A DNA stretch of 64,000 bases from an uncultured Bacteroides sp. (GCF_910585845.1 NZ_CAJUHF010000006.1:53001-117000), one strand, 5' to 3'. Positions 36,623 through 47,408 are shown, counted from the first letter of the stretch. The notes: generated from the letters alone by a model not told the origin. Numbers and translations: made by a program.

Positions 36623-39295
36623 ATGGGACAACAATACGCATTTAAGCATGCGAATATGTTAAGACATGTATGTATGCTATTGTTCTTGTTACCGTTTGCA
36701 CTGGGCTGTGATGAAAACAAGGAACCATCCGTCTACGCGCCTACCCTGACCACCAATAGTGTGACGGGGGTAAACCGTTTCGGAGCGACCTTTCAAGGAA
36801 CAGTCATGAAGCACCCTGACAGTACAGGAGACCTGACTATCGGTTTCCTCTACTCCACATCTGCCAGCCTAAGCAACGCACAAGAAGTGAACGCGACTCC
36901 GGAAGACGGCAGTAACTACACTGCCAAGGTTGAAGGACTGACCCCCGGAGTGAAGTATTACTATTGCATCTTTGCCCGAAGCGGTAAATCCATCGTCAAG
37001 GGAAAGACCAGTAGTTTCGACACTGAAGACGCTATTCAGCCTTCACTAAGTGCTGCCAAAGCAACTGATGTGACTGAATCGGGCTTTACTCTCACTGCCA
37101 CCATCACAGACAACGGTGGTTACGAACCTACAGTACGCGGATTTGTCTATGCCATATACGTGGAAAACGCTGGCGATCCGGTTCTCGACGACTACAACAC
37201 CCAAAACAAACCGGTAACGGGTGATCAATTTGAAGTCATGTTGTCGGATCTTGCAGCCAATACGACTTACATCGTCCGTCCCTACGCCACCAACAACGTA
37301 GGAACAGGCTATGGCGAATCCGACCGCTTCACTACCAGCCAGCAAAAAATACCGATGGTAATAGCCAACGGTTCGGGTAGCCTTGCCGACAAGCCGGTGG
37401 AAACCACCGCCTACGAAGCCGTCTGCATGGGAACCGTCACCGAAGACCACGGATTCACCGTCACTGAATACGGCTTCTGCTACAGCACCGAAAGTCGCCA
37501 ACCGACTCTCGAAAGCAGCCAAAGCATACAGGCACAGAACGGAACCAAAGGTTTCTCTGCCACGCTGGCAGGACTGACGGCAAGCACGAAATACTACATG
37601 CGTGCATACGCCAAGAGCGAAAAAGGCATCGGATACAGTGCAACCGTAGAGTTCACCACCGACAAAGAGCAAGTGGTATCACTCACCCAAGCAACCGTCA
37701 CCGACCGTACCTCCTCATCTGTCAGCATCACCGCACAGATGGCATACGAATCGTTTAGCACAATAAAGGAGAAAGGTATCTGCTACGCGGAAACCGTGAA
37801 CCCGACAATAAACGGAAGCAAGGTCACGGATAGCAGTACAGAGAAGAACATATCCGTCACCATCACCGGGCTGGAAGAAGGAAAGACCTACCATGCCCGC
37901 GCATACGCCATCACACGAGACGGTACGTTCTACAGCGGCGACATTGCAGTGACAACCGAAACCACCCATGCCCCCTCGCTTGATAGGCCAACGGTATATG
38001 ACAAAACGGATACAGGTGCGAAAGTGCGTGCTACCATATCCACCAACGGCGGACTGGCAGTAACCGAGAAAGGTATCTGCTACAGCAGCACAAACACCGA
38101 ACCGACCGTAGACGATACCAAAGTTATCTCCACCGAAGCAGGCAATAACATCCTTGTCAGCCTCAGCGGCTTGCAAGGCGGCGTTACTTACTACGTCCGT
38201 GCATATGCCATCAACGGCAAGGGAACAGGCTACAGTTCGATAGAACAGTTCACCACCACCAAACACACCGAACCGGCGCTGAACGGTCTGAACATCTCTG
38301 CCATCAACGATGACAACGCACAGGCATCGGCCGCCATATCCAACGTGGGTGGCGAAGGAGAAAAGATCACCGAACGCGGATTCGTTGTTTCTGTGGGAGG
38401 GACACCGGCAGTAGACGATAACAGCTCGCTCAAATTCGTATCGAAAGATGCAGCAGACAGTTTCACCGCCACACTGACCGGTTTGTCATACAACACCTTA
38501 TATAATATACGCGCATACGCGAAGAACAGCATCGGTACGGGATACAGCAGCATGCTCTTGTTCGAGACGGGAAGCAGTACCACTGCTACTTTAGGCGATC
38601 TGAAATGCGTCAAGGCAGAAGCCCACAGTCTGAGTTTCGAGTTTGAAGTCAACTCTACGGGAGGAGCTGTTCTGACCGACTACGGCTTCAAATGGCGCCC
38701 CTCAAGTGGAGGCGACGAAACCACCGTAAAAGGCACTCTTAACGGAACGACAATGACAGGTACCATTGCCGGACTGACGGAGAATACTTCCTATTATGTG
38801 CTCGGCTACGTGACCAACAAGAACGGAACGGTGGAAACCGGTTACTACAACAGTTTCAACACAGCCAAACTGCCGCCAAGCGCGGGAGACAACCCGACAC
38901 CGGGAGATGATGACAATACCCGCCGCCCTGGTCTCGGCTGGATTAGCTATTCCGAAGTGTATGCCACCACGGCATGGCTCAACTGTAGCATTGACGATGA
39001 GGGCAATCTGCCGATTACCGAAAAAGGATTTATCTACATGGTGGACAACGGCACGGAATTGACCGTGGACAATGGTACCAAGATTGTGATTACCACTTCC
39101 GGCAGCAACATGAAGACCAAGCTGACAGGACTGAAAGGCAAAACCACTTACCGCGTACGTGCATACGCCATCAACTCCAAAGGCATAGGCTACAGTAGCG
39201 AACAAAGATTCACTACCGAGGATGCCGACAAGCCCGGTCCGGGAGAAGGGGACAATCCGACACCGGAACCGAAGAGCAGGAGTTTAAACAAATAA
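36623..39295 (+). CDS. Surface lipoprotein with eight FN3-like repeats (copy 1)
   Basis: 890-residue lipoprotein with a clear lipobox (LPFALGC). The body is eight fibronectin-III-like units of about 90-100 residues, each ending in a motif like YYVRAYAxNxxGTGYS then FTT; unit 4 has the variant TRDGTFYS. Units often begin with TEKGICYS or a close form. A proline-rich linker with DNPTPG separates units 7 and 8, and a similar PGPGEGDNPTPEP tail ends the protein. The start 36623 is chosen because the N-terminus then aligns with the paralogue at 45108 (KHA..LL..LP..GC.E.KEP..Y.PTL.TNS). Probably displayed on the outer surface; ligand unknown. Confidence 0.8.
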   Translation: MGQQYAFKHANMLRHVCMLLFLLPFALGCDENKEPSVYAPTLTTNSVTGVNRFGATFQGTVMKHPDSTGDLTIGFLYSTSASLSNAQEVNATPEDGSNYTAKVEGLTPGVKYYYCIFARSGKSIVKGKTSSFDTEDAIQPSLSAAKATDVTESGFTLTATITDNGGYEPTVRGFVYAIYVENAGDPVLDDYNTQNKPVTGDQFEVMLSDLAANTTYIVRPYATNNVGTGYGESDRFTTSQQKIPMVIANGSGSLADKPVETTAYEAVCMGTVTEDHGFTVTEYGFCYSTESRQPTLESSQSIQAQNGTKGFSATLAGLTASTKYYMRAYAKSEKGIGYSATVEFTTDKEQVVSLTQATVTDRTSSSVSITAQMAYESFSTIKEKGICYAETVNPTINGSKVTDSSTEKNISVTITGLEEGKTYHARAYAITRDGTFYSGDIAVTTETTHAPSLDRPTVYDKTDTGAKVRATISTNGGLAVTEKGICYSSTNTEPTVDDTKVISTEAGNNILVSLSGLQGGVTYYVRAYAINGKGTGYSSIEQFTTTKHTEPALNGLNISAINDDNAQASAAISNVGGEGEKITERGFVVSVGGTPAVDDNSSLKFVSKDAADSFTATLTGLSYNTLYNIRAYAKNSIGTGYSSMLLFETGSSTTATLGDLKCVKAEAHSLSFEFEVNSTGGAVLTDYGFKWRPSSGGDETTVKGTLNGTTMTGTIAGLTENTSYYVLGYVTNKNGTVETGYYNSFNTAKLPPSAGDNPTPGDDDNTRRPGLGWISYSEVYATTAWLNCSIDDEGNLPITEKGFIYMVDNGTELTVDNGTKIVITTSGSNMKTKLTGLKGKTTYRVRAYAINSKGIGYSSEQRFTTEDADKPGPGEGDNPTPEPKSRSLNK

Positions 39296-39327
39296 CATTA
39301 TTCAGAATAATATAAAAAAGATATATC

Positions 39328-42300
39328 ATGAGACTAAAGAAACATTTCTACGCATGTGTGTGCATGCTGCTTATAGGCATCGGCAGCCTGCAAGCCAAAA
39401 GTGTCACATTGAAAGAAGCCGGAACGCTGACTAATTATATCAGCGATGCCGAACTGAACACATTGACAGAACTCACAGTGAGCGGGCCTATCAACGGTAG
39501 CGACATCAAAATTATCCGCGCCCTGGGGGGTACACTAAAAATCCTCGATATAAAGAACGCACAAATCGTAGAAGGAGGCGACAGCTATTACCTGACTGAT
39601 AAATTCACCCAAAATGATGTGATAGGCGACTATATGTTCTACGCCATGACAGCTTTGGAAAAGATTGTAATGCCCAAAGACGTGTGGGTGATTGGAAGTT
39701 GGAGTGAAAATAATCCTTGGAATGCGGACAAGACACAACTTTCAGGATGGCCCGAAAATTATTCTTCAAACTATGCTGATTACGACAAATTCGGTTGTGC
39801 CTCTTTCTATCAATGCGTTAACCTGAAAGAAATCGTATTCCCTGAAGCATTAGTCTATATCTGCTCCAAAGCCTTTGGTAACTGTGTGAAACTGACTTCT
39901 GTTACCATCCCCGAAGGAGTTGAACTAATGGGAAATAGCATATTCCGCAACTGTACAGAGTTGGTAAGTGCATCCTTACCATCGACCTTGGGTAATAAGA
40001 ATAAGATAAATACAAGCAACAGCTGGACTTCCGAAATAGGTTGGAACAATATTAACGGGACTATGGACACCCCTAATTATGACTATATAAACTATAATGA
40101 AAGTTACGGTGGTTTAGCAACTTTCCTAGACTGCCCTAAATTGAAAAACGTTACTTTAGCCGAGGGAATCAAGTTTCTAATGAACAGAATGTTTGAGAAC
40201 TGTCCTTCACTGACCGCTATCACGTTGCCCTCTACCTTGGAACGCGTGAATAGTGCTTTCATTAAATGCCCAGGCCTGACACAAATCACATTTCCCGAAA
40301 CTGTAACCCAGATTGGAAGTTTGGAAAACTGTACGGGATTGACTTCACTTACCATCCCTGCCAAGGTGAATGCGAATTATTTCGATTGTAGTGGTTGTAC
40401 GGGATTAACTTCTGTTGAATTCAAAGGCAATGTAGGTACCCGACTTATATCAAGTGCCTTCCAAGGTTGTACAGCTCTGAAAAGCATCAATATTCCCAGT
40501 GAAATAGCCATCATTGGCGACCATACGTTTGAGAATTGTATTTCACTATCCCAACTCACCCTACCTGAACCTTTGACAAGCATTGGGGCAAGTGCATTCC
40601 AAAATACCGGCCTGACCAATATTACCCTGCAACGCAATGTCACTGTTATCGGCCAGTATGCCTTTGCCGGATGCAAAAATATGGTTTCCATCAATTTTCC
40701 GGCCAATGTGACGGAAATCAAGGAGTATACATTCAACGAATGTGAAAAGTTGAAAGACATCGTATTACCTAATGGATTGATTTATATTAAAGACTACGCT
40801 TTTAATGGCTGTTCCTCATTAGGTAAAGTAACCATTCCCGGCGGTGTACAAAACATCAGCCCGGGTGCATTCAAGAATAGCGGACTGACGGAAGTAATCC
40901 TGAAAGAAGGTGTCATGAGTCTGAGCAATAACTCCTTCGACGGATGTCTGTTATTGAAGAAAGTGACCTTCCCCACTACCATGAAGACCATTGGCGGTTT
41001 CAGTAACACCGGTATCAAGGAAATAACCTTTGCCGAAGGAGCCGCACCGGAAGCTATCAGCGATTATGCCTTCCTCAACTGCGACAGCCTGAGCGCCATC
41101 ACACTGCCCAACTCCATCAAGAGCCTCGGAACAGGAGCATTCTATGATTGCGACACGCTGAAAAGCGTAACCCTACCTACCGGCATAACCAAAATAGCCA
41201 AGCAGACATTCTACCACTGTGGTTTCCTGCAGAGCATCACAATCCCCCAAAGTGTGACGGAAATAGAAGCTGAGGCATTTGCCGCTTGTTCCAAACTGAC
41301 TGCGATATCCCTGCCTTCAGCATTGACTACCATAGGGATTGGCTGTTTCCACAGCACTGGTCTCACAAGCATCACATTGCCCGAAGGAATAACAACGATT
41401 GAACCGGGTATGTTTGGTAGCAGCAAGCTGAAAAGTGCCAAATTACCCAAATCTTTAAAACAAATTACCAATAATAGTGGAAGCTATACTTTAGGAAATC
41501 TACCTAATGAATACAGTAACTTCCGAAAATACATCAGTATGTATAGATATGATAGCGGCGCATTCCAAAACTGTAAAGAATTGGAGACCATTGACCTCAA
41601 CGGTGCCGCATTAACCGTATTGGGTGACTATACATTCGGAGAATGCGATAAGCTCCGTAACATCGACCTCACGGTCACCAAGTTGGAAGAAATACCAACC
41701 TATGCTTTCTACTCCTGCGACAGCTTGCAAGCAGTCACTTTCCCGGCTACGTTAAAGAACATAGGAAAAGAAGCTTTCAATTACTGTAAGAAAATCAGAA
41801 GTATCGATCTGTCTGCCACTTCTCTTACTAAAATAGATAACTGGTTCAGCGGCATAGATAGCTTACGTATCGTAAAACTGCCCAATACTGTTACTGAAAT
41901 CGGGCAAAACGCTTTCAGCAGCTGTCCTATCGAGGAAATCAATTTCCCTGCCGGACTTACCACAATCGGTAATTATGCATTCGACGGTAATCAACTGAAA
42001 ACCGTAGACCTCTCTGCTACCCAGCTTACGACCATCAACAACTGGTTTGCAGGAAATGGAAAACTAAGAACCGTGAAGTTGCCGGAAACCGTAACAAGCC
42101 TGGCTGAGGGTGCTTTTGCTAATTGCTATATCGAAGAAATCAACTTCCCTGCTGCATTGACGACCATCGGCGCGCGCGCGCTCAGATATTGCCGCATCGA
42201 CACACTGCGTCTGCCTGCCTCCGTCACTGAGATCGGACAAAATGCTTTCTACTATGCCAAATTCAACTGTGTGGAAATACCAAGCACCGTAACCAAGATT

Positions 42301-43545
42301 AATTCCGGAGCCTTCTACAATGCTGAAATTAGAGGTTCGCTGAACATCACTCCCAACGCCTCTCTGGTATGGGGAGACAGCAGTGCTCCATTCTACTGCT
42401 ACGGCAGTGAATACGTGCAAAGCGAAAACGGCAGTTATAACAGATACTGGCATCTGCCGGATGTCCACTGGAACTCCATTGCAGAATTCCCCAAAGATAA
42501 GTTCGGACAGATAGACAACCTCTACCTGCCCAAAGACGGTACAGTAAGCAATGCTGATAACATCGGCTACATCTTCTACGGCGGTATGACAAAGCGCATC
42601 GACCTTGCCTATTCCAGAGAGAACAACAAGTACAGTTTCTCCGTCAACAAAGAGATGAAGACGCAGATGATAAACTATCGGAAGCAATTCAACACAACCA
42701 GCGGTTACGGTGAGGCCGCAGGATGGAAGACTCTGGTACTGCCTTTCGACGTCAAAGAAATCTCCTATGAGAAAGATAGCTACTACGAGAAAGACACCAT
42801 CGCTCTGGCTCCTTTCGGCAGCCCGGCATTGGAAACGGCAGGTACGCTTCCCTTCTGGCTCTATGAGCTTGGCACGGACGGCAACTACAAAGCCGCAACC
42901 GAAATCAAGGCGCACAAGGCTTACCTGATTTGTATGCCCAACAACGACAAGTATCCGAGCGAGAACAACATCTCCGGTTACGTCAACTTCTCGGCTACCG
43001 ATGAGGCGAACGGAGTCACGCTGCAACCCACAGCCGGAAAGCTGATACGCAGCAAAGGCACCAAGTTCGACTTCGTACCGACATACGAAGGAGTGGCACA
43101 GCACGACACTGTCTATGTATTGAATGAAGACAACCGATATTATGGTGATGACAAGACTTACCCTTACGGCAGCGTATTCGTAAAGAATTATAGTGAGAAT
43201 GGCACTACGAACGCTGTCTATCCGTTCCAAGCCTACCTCGTCAGCAACGAAGGCCAAACCCCGTCAGCAGCCAGCGGCGCCCCCAAGTTCTACAGCATCG
43301 GAGGCGGCAACGGTAACATCACCGGCATACCGGGTCTGCCCGTCACTCCCGACAAGGCTACGAAAGCCTATAGCCGCGACGGAGTGCTCTACATCGACAC
43401 CGACGCCGACCGCACCATCCGCATCTACGACGTGACGGGACGCACCGTACGCATCGTCGAGGCATGCGAAGGCGTGAACGAAGTGCACGGACTGGACAGT
43501 GGCATCTACATGCTGGAGGGTCAGAAAGTGGCCGTAGGACGCTAA
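39328..43545 (+). CDS. BspA-like leucine-rich-repeat surface protein
   Basis: 1,405-residue exported protein. Signal peptide about 1-23 (LLIGIGSLQA), an N-terminal cap (24-150), then about 35-40 LRR_5-type repeats of 22-23 residues (about 155-1010) with the pattern LTSITLPEGITTIGxxAFxxC. Residues about 1010-1330 are a non-repeat beta-rich region. The end (about 1345-1405) resembles a truncated sorting-type beta domain (TIRIYDVTGRTVRIVEAC..LDSGIYMLEGQKVAV). BspA proteins bind fibronectin, fibrinogen or other cells in Tannerella and relatives. The LRR part is more AT-rich than the flanking genes. It follows copy 1 of the FN3 lipoprotein by 32 bp, so both are in one operon. Confidence 0.85.
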   Translation: MRLKKHFYACVCMLLIGIGSLQAKSVTLKEAGTLTNYISDAELNTLTELTVSGPINGSDIKIIRALGGTLKILDIKNAQIVEGGDSYYLTDKFTQNDVIGDYMFYAMTALEKIVMPKDVWVIGSWSENNPWNADKTQLSGWPENYSSNYADYDKFGCASFYQCVNLKEIVFPEALVYICSKAFGNCVKLTSVTIPEGVELMGNSIFRNCTELVSASLPSTLGNKNKINTSNSWTSEIGWNNINGTMDTPNYDYINYNESYGGLATFLDCPKLKNVTLAEGIKFLMNRMFENCPSLTAITLPSTLERVNSAFIKCPGLTQITFPETVTQIGSLENCTGLTSLTIPAKVNANYFDCSGCTGLTSVEFKGNVGTRLISSAFQGCTALKSINIPSEIAIIGDHTFENCISLSQLTLPEPLTSIGASAFQNTGLTNITLQRNVTVIGQYAFAGCKNMVSINFPANVTEIKEYTFNECEKLKDIVLPNGLIYIKDYAFNGCSSLGKVTIPGGVQNISPGAFKNSGLTEVILKEGVMSLSNNSFDGCLLLKKVTFPTTMKTIGGFSNTGIKEITFAEGAAPEAISDYAFLNCDSLSAITLPNSIKSLGTGAFYDCDTLKSVTLPTGITKIAKQTFYHCGFLQSITIPQSVTEIEAEAFAACSKLTAISLPSALTTIGIGCFHSTGLTSITLPEGITTIEPGMFGSSKLKSAKLPKSLKQITNNSGSYTLGNLPNEYSNFRKYISMYRYDSGAFQNCKELETIDLNGAALTVLGDYTFGECDKLRNIDLTVTKLEEIPTYAFYSCDSLQAVTFPATLKNIGKEAFNYCKKIRSIDLSATSLTKIDNWFSGIDSLRIVKLPNTVTEIGQNAFSSCPIEEINFPAGLTTIGNYAFDGNQLKTVDLSATQLTTINNWFAGNGKLRTVKLPETVTSLAEGAFANCYIEEINFPAALTTIGARALRYCRIDTLRLPASVTEIGQNAFYYAKFNCVEIPSTVTKINSGAFYNAEIRGSLNITPNASLVWGDSSAPFYCYGSEYVQSENGSYNRYWHLPDVHWNSIAEFPKDKFGQIDNLYLPKDGTVSNADNIGYIFYGGMTKRIDLAYSRENNKYSFSVNKEMKTQMINYRKQFNTTSGYGEAAGWKTLVLPFDVKEISYEKDSYYEKDTIALAPFGSPALETAGTLPFWLYELGTDGNYKAATEIKAHKAYLICMPNNDKYPSENNISGYVNFSATDEANGVTLQPTAGKLIRSKGTKFDFVPTYEGVAQHDTVYVLNEDNRYYGDDKTYPYGSVFVKNYSENGTTNAVYPFQAYLVSNEGQTPSAASGAPKFYSIGGGNGNITGIPGLPVTPDKATKAYSRDGVLYIDTDADRTIRIYDVTGRTVRIVEACEGVNEVHGLDSGIYMLEGQKVAVGR

Positions 43546-43634
43546 GCGCACACCGCACGAAGCGGACACGCCAAGCACTGAGAAACAAAGAAAACAAAGA
43601 AAACGAAACAACAACGTGAAAACGAACAATTAGA

Positions 43635-45014
43635 ATGAAATCAAACAGACTGAAATGCTGGTTGGCAGCGGTTGCGGTGGCAGTGATCTGCTGCCCCGCC
43701 GCACTGGCGCAGCAAAGCAAAATAGCCGTGGCATCGTTCAACCGCATGGAGACGGACATCACGGCACGCGTAACCGCACCGAAGAAGGACCAGAATGGTG
43801 AAATCTGCGCCCTGATACGCATCGTCACCAACGTGAAGGACCTGATGTTCGAACCCGACGCCCTCGGCATCACGGCACGCGAGAACAAGACCGGAGAGAT
43901 CTGGCTCTACGTGCCCCGAGGCGCACGACGCATCTCCATCCTGCACGACCAGCTGGGCATCATGCGAAACTACTTCTATCCGGACATCATCGAGAAGGGC
44001 ACCGTCTATGAAATGGTGCTCAACACCGGCGACAAGGAAGACAAGCCCGTGGTGGAGAACAACATGCAGTTCTTCGTGCTGCGTCCCGAACCTGCCAACG
44101 CCAATGTATACGTAGACGACGAACAGGTGCCTATCGAAAACGGACTCTTCTCCGCAACCATGCCCAAGGGCGAACACACCTACCGCGTGGAAGCTCCCAT
44201 GTATCAGCCCGACGCCGGAATCGTCACCCTGGGCAGCGAGCAGGTGATAAAGAGCGTCACCCTGAAACCCAAGTTCGGCTACGTGGAGATCTTCTCCCTG
44301 CCCGAGCAGGATGCCGACGTCTACATCGACAGCGTGCTGGTGGGCAAGACCCCCTACCGCAGCGACCGCATGGCCATCAAGGACTACAAGGTGCGCATCG
44401 AGAAGGCGACCTACTTCCCCATCGACACCGTGCTGAGCGTGGCTGCCGGAGAGACCGTACGCCCCACGTTCCACATGGAGTCGACCATCAAGCCCAAAGT
44501 GCCCATGAACACCCTCGTCATACTACAGGCGGGCTACAACCCCAACGGCACCACCTTCGGCGCCATGCTGGGCTTCGGACGGAAGAACGGCTTCTACGTG
44601 GGCTTCCGCAGCGACTTCGGCTCGGCAAGCGGCGAACTGGAGTGCAACGAAGAGGGCGTGATAGCAGGCAGCGAAGCCACCGGAGCACCCTTCTACAGCG
44701 AGGGCGTGAAGAACAAATCGCGCATGTCCGTCACGGCAGGTTACTTCCGCCAGTTGGGCAAGAAGTTCTACCTCTATGCCGGTGCCGGATACGGTGCACG
44801 CACGCTGACCTACGAACTTGCCGCCCCCATGACCATAGGCGACAAGGAGTATGACGCAGGCACGCAGGTGAAAGACACGGACAACTCCGCCACCGGCGTG
44901 GCGGGCGAACTGGGCGGCATCCTCCGCTTCGGCAAGTTCTGCATCTCGGCAGGTTTCCACACCGTCAACTTCAAGTATCATGAAGTGACCGCCGGCGTGG
45001 GACTCGTATTCTAA
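43635..45014 (+). CDS. PEGA-domain protein with C-terminal outer-membrane barrel-like region
   Basis: 459-residue exported protein (signal peptide about 1-25, PAALAQ). Residues about 25-135 form a beta-rich N-terminal domain, two PEGA-like domains follow (about 138-212 with ANANVYVDDEQVP and 215-285 with DADVYIDSVLVGKTPYRS), and residues about 300-459 alternate like a small outer-membrane barrel ending in an aromatic residue (AGVGLVF). PEGA domains are surface or cell-wall associated. It lies 89 bp after the BspA-like gene and 93 bp before FN3 copy 2. Base composition is distinctly GC-rich. Confidence 0.75.
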   Translation: MKSNRLKCWLAAVAVAVICCPAALAQQSKIAVASFNRMETDITARVTAPKKDQNGEICALIRIVTNVKDLMFEPDALGITARENKTGEIWLYVPRGARRISILHDQLGIMRNYFYPDIIEKGTVYEMVLNTGDKEDKPVVENNMQFFVLRPEPANANVYVDDEQVPIENGLFSATMPKGEHTYRVEAPMYQPDAGIVTLGSEQVIKSVTLKPKFGYVEIFSLPEQDADVYIDSVLVGKTPYRSDRMAIKDYKVRIEKATYFPIDTVLSVAAGETVRPTFHMESTIKPKVPMNTLVILQAGYNPNGTTFGAMLGFGRKNGFYVGFRSDFGSASGELECNEEGVIAGSEATGAPFYSEGVKNKSRMSVTAGYFRQLGKKFYLYAGAGYGARTLTYELAAPMTIGDKEYDAGTQVKDTDNSATGVAGELGGILRFGKFCISAGFHTVNFKYHEVTAGVGLVF

Positions 45015-45107
45015 CATTCTACCCAAGCTCCTGAGACCGCGCACGAAGGGTCCGCCTCTTCCGTACGGACTCAGGAACTGAAAAACTCTAAACAGAAAAA
45101 ACTCAAC

Positions 45108-47408
45108 ATGAAAAAGAATCAGATAAAGCATGCGCTCCTCTCCCTGTTGCTGCTCCTGCCCTGCCTGACGGGGTGCAGCGAGGACAAGGAACCGCAAACA
45201 TACCCGCCAACGCTGGTGACCAACAGTGCCGCCGACATGACCCGCTTCGCGGCTCTCTTGTCGGGCAACGTCATCGAGCACACCGGCAGCGTGGCCAAGG
45301 TGGAAGTCTTCTTCCTCTTTGCCAAAGGAAGTTCGCTGACGGATGCGGAAGAGCTTGCCGCCACGCCGGACAACGCCTCGGAAGGCAGATACACCTGCCT
45401 CATCGAAGGATTGAATCCGGGAAATGACTACTGCTACAGCATCTGCGCCCGCAGCGGGGGCAGCGTAGCCCGGGGAGAAGTCATCCAGTTCTCCACCCTA
45501 TCGAGCAGCGCCCCCACGCTGGAGGCTACCCTTGCCACCGGAGTGAGCGAAAACGCCGCCTCGCTGAGCAGCGACATCACCGACAACGGAGGACAGAACA
45601 TCAAGCAACGAGGTTTTGCCTATAAGGTCTATCAGGAAGGCATGCCCGAACCGACCATTCTCCTCGACAAGTACCGTACCGTGAGCCTGGAGGCCGAGGA
45701 GTTCAGCGCCCGGTTAGTCGACCTGCAACCCCAGACCCGCTACATCGTCCGGTCATTTGCCACCAACAACACAGGGACGGGATACGGACAGGCGGTCATC
45801 TTCACCACCGAAGAGCTGAAGATACCCCAGCTGACCTGCATCATGGGAGACGTCACGGCATTTGCCGCCACGCCCACCGCCACGATCAGCACGAACGGCG
45901 GGTTCAAGGTGACGGAATATGGCTTCTGCTGGAGCACCGAAAGCCAAGTGCCTACCATCGAGAACCTGAAGACCGTGACCGGCACCGCCGAGACGGACAA
46001 GTTCAGCGAAGTCATCAACGACCTGAACCCACAGACCACCTACTACCTGCGCGCGTACGCCATCAACGAGAAAGGCACCGGCTACAGCAACATCCTGACC
46101 TTCACGACCAAAGAGAAGCAAGTGGCCACCCTTACGACGCCCGTGGCAAGCCACATCGAGGTGACCTCCGCCACGCTGAGCAGCAGTCTGACGGTGCCCG
46201 CCGGCGTAGAAGTGACCGAGAAAGGCATCTGCTACAGCATCTTCTCCACCCGACCCGCCACAGACGGCCCGCACGTCGCCGACCGGACGCAGGGCAACAG
46301 CATCACCGCTGAACTGAAAGACCTGAACGAGGGAGCGTCGTACTACGCCACCGCATACGCCGTGACGCGCGACGGTACGTTCTACAGCGACGCCGTCCTC
46401 TTCACCCTGGGACGCACCTACGAGCCTACCGTGACCATCGACATCACCGGAATTGGCGAGACCGAAGCCACCGTCAACGTCGGCATCAGCACCGACGGCG
46501 GACGCGAGGTGACCGAGAAAGGCATCTGCTGGAGCCGCACCTCGTCCACGCCGACACTGGAAGCGGACCAGGTGATGAAGTACGAGGGAAGCGGAAACGC
46601 GTTCAGCCTGAAACTGACCTCGCTGGAGAAAGGGCAGAAGTACTACGTGCGTGCCTACGCCAAGAATGTGAACGGCACAGGCTACAGCCCCGCCTTCGAA
46701 TTCACCACGGCACTGACCAAGGAGCCGGAAGTGGTGAACATGACCATGCCCGCCGTCCACGACGACCACGCCACCGCGCAAGCCGTCATCTCCAACAAGG
46801 GCGGGCTTGAGGTGACGGAACGGGGCTTCGTCTACTCCACCACCGTGGTCAGCCCCGTCATGGGCGCCGCAGGAGTCACCAAGGTCGCCTCCGCCTCGAA
46901 GGACGACACGTTCACGGCCGAGCTGACCGGACTTGCCTACCGCACCCGATACTACATCAGTGCGTACGCCACCAATGCCAAAGGCACCTCATACAGTTCG
47001 CCCACGACGTTCGTCACCTCCTCCTCCTCCGTGCCGAGCACCTTCATGCAGGTGGAAGAGGGCACCATAGGCAGCACCACCGCCACCATGAGCGGCAAGA
47101 TCACCACCGACGGCGGCGACGGAAGCGAAGCCATCGACATCACCGAAGTCGGTTTCTGCTGGAGCGAAAACACCTCGGAGCCTACGCTGGAGAACGGAAA
47201 CCACGTGTCCGCCAAGCTGAACAGCGACAACTCGTTCCAAGTCAACGTGACGGGTCTGAAAGCCTACACTTACTACTACGTGCGCGCCTACGCCAAGAAC
47301 AAGAACGGCACGGGTTATAGCTACTACACCACGTTCCGCACGCTGCGCACCACCCCCGGAGGAGACGACAACCCCACGCCGGGAACCGAGACCGGAAATA
47401 AGAACTGA
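45108..47408 (+). CDS. Surface lipoprotein with seven FN3-like repeats (copy 2)
   Basis: 766-residue lipoprotein (lipobox LTGC) with seven fibronectin-III-like units ending in YYVRAYAxNxxGTGYS-type motifs; unit 4 again has TRDGTFYS, as in copy 1, so the two genes align unit by unit and arose by whole-gene duplication. Copy 2 lacks one unit and ends in GGDDNPTPGTETGNKN, like the copy-1 linkers. Its DNA is much more GC-rich than copy 1. Last gene of the surface-protein block, closed by the terminator at 47434-47476. Confidence 0.8.
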   Translation: MKKNQIKHALLSLLLLLPCLTGCSEDKEPQTYPPTLVTNSAADMTRFAALLSGNVIEHTGSVAKVEVFFLFAKGSSLTDAEELAATPDNASEGRYTCLIEGLNPGNDYCYSICARSGGSVARGEVIQFSTLSSSAPTLEATLATGVSENAASLSSDITDNGGQNIKQRGFAYKVYQEGMPEPTILLDKYRTVSLEAEEFSARLVDLQPQTRYIVRSFATNNTGTGYGQAVIFTTEELKIPQLTCIMGDVTAFAATPTATISTNGGFKVTEYGFCWSTESQVPTIENLKTVTGTAETDKFSEVINDLNPQTTYYLRAYAINEKGTGYSNILTFTTKEKQVATLTTPVASHIEVTSATLSSSLTVPAGVEVTEKGICYSIFSTRPATDGPHVADRTQGNSITAELKDLNEGASYYATAYAVTRDGTFYSDAVLFTLGRTYEPTVTIDITGIGETEATVNVGISTDGGREVTEKGICWSRTSSTPTLEADQVMKYEGSGNAFSLKLTSLEKGQKYYVRAYAKNVNGTGYSPAFEFTTALTKEPEVVNMTMPAVHDDHATAQAVISNKGGLEVTERGFVYSTTVVSPVMGAAGVTKVASASKDDTFTAELTGLAYRTRYYISAYATNAKGTSYSSPTTFVTSSSSVPSTFMQVEEGTIGSTTATMSGKITTDGGDGSEAIDITEVGFCWSENTSEPTLENGNHVSAKLNSDNSFQVNVTGLKAYTYYYVRAYAKNKNGTGYSYYTTFRTLRTTPGGDDNPTPGTETGNKN

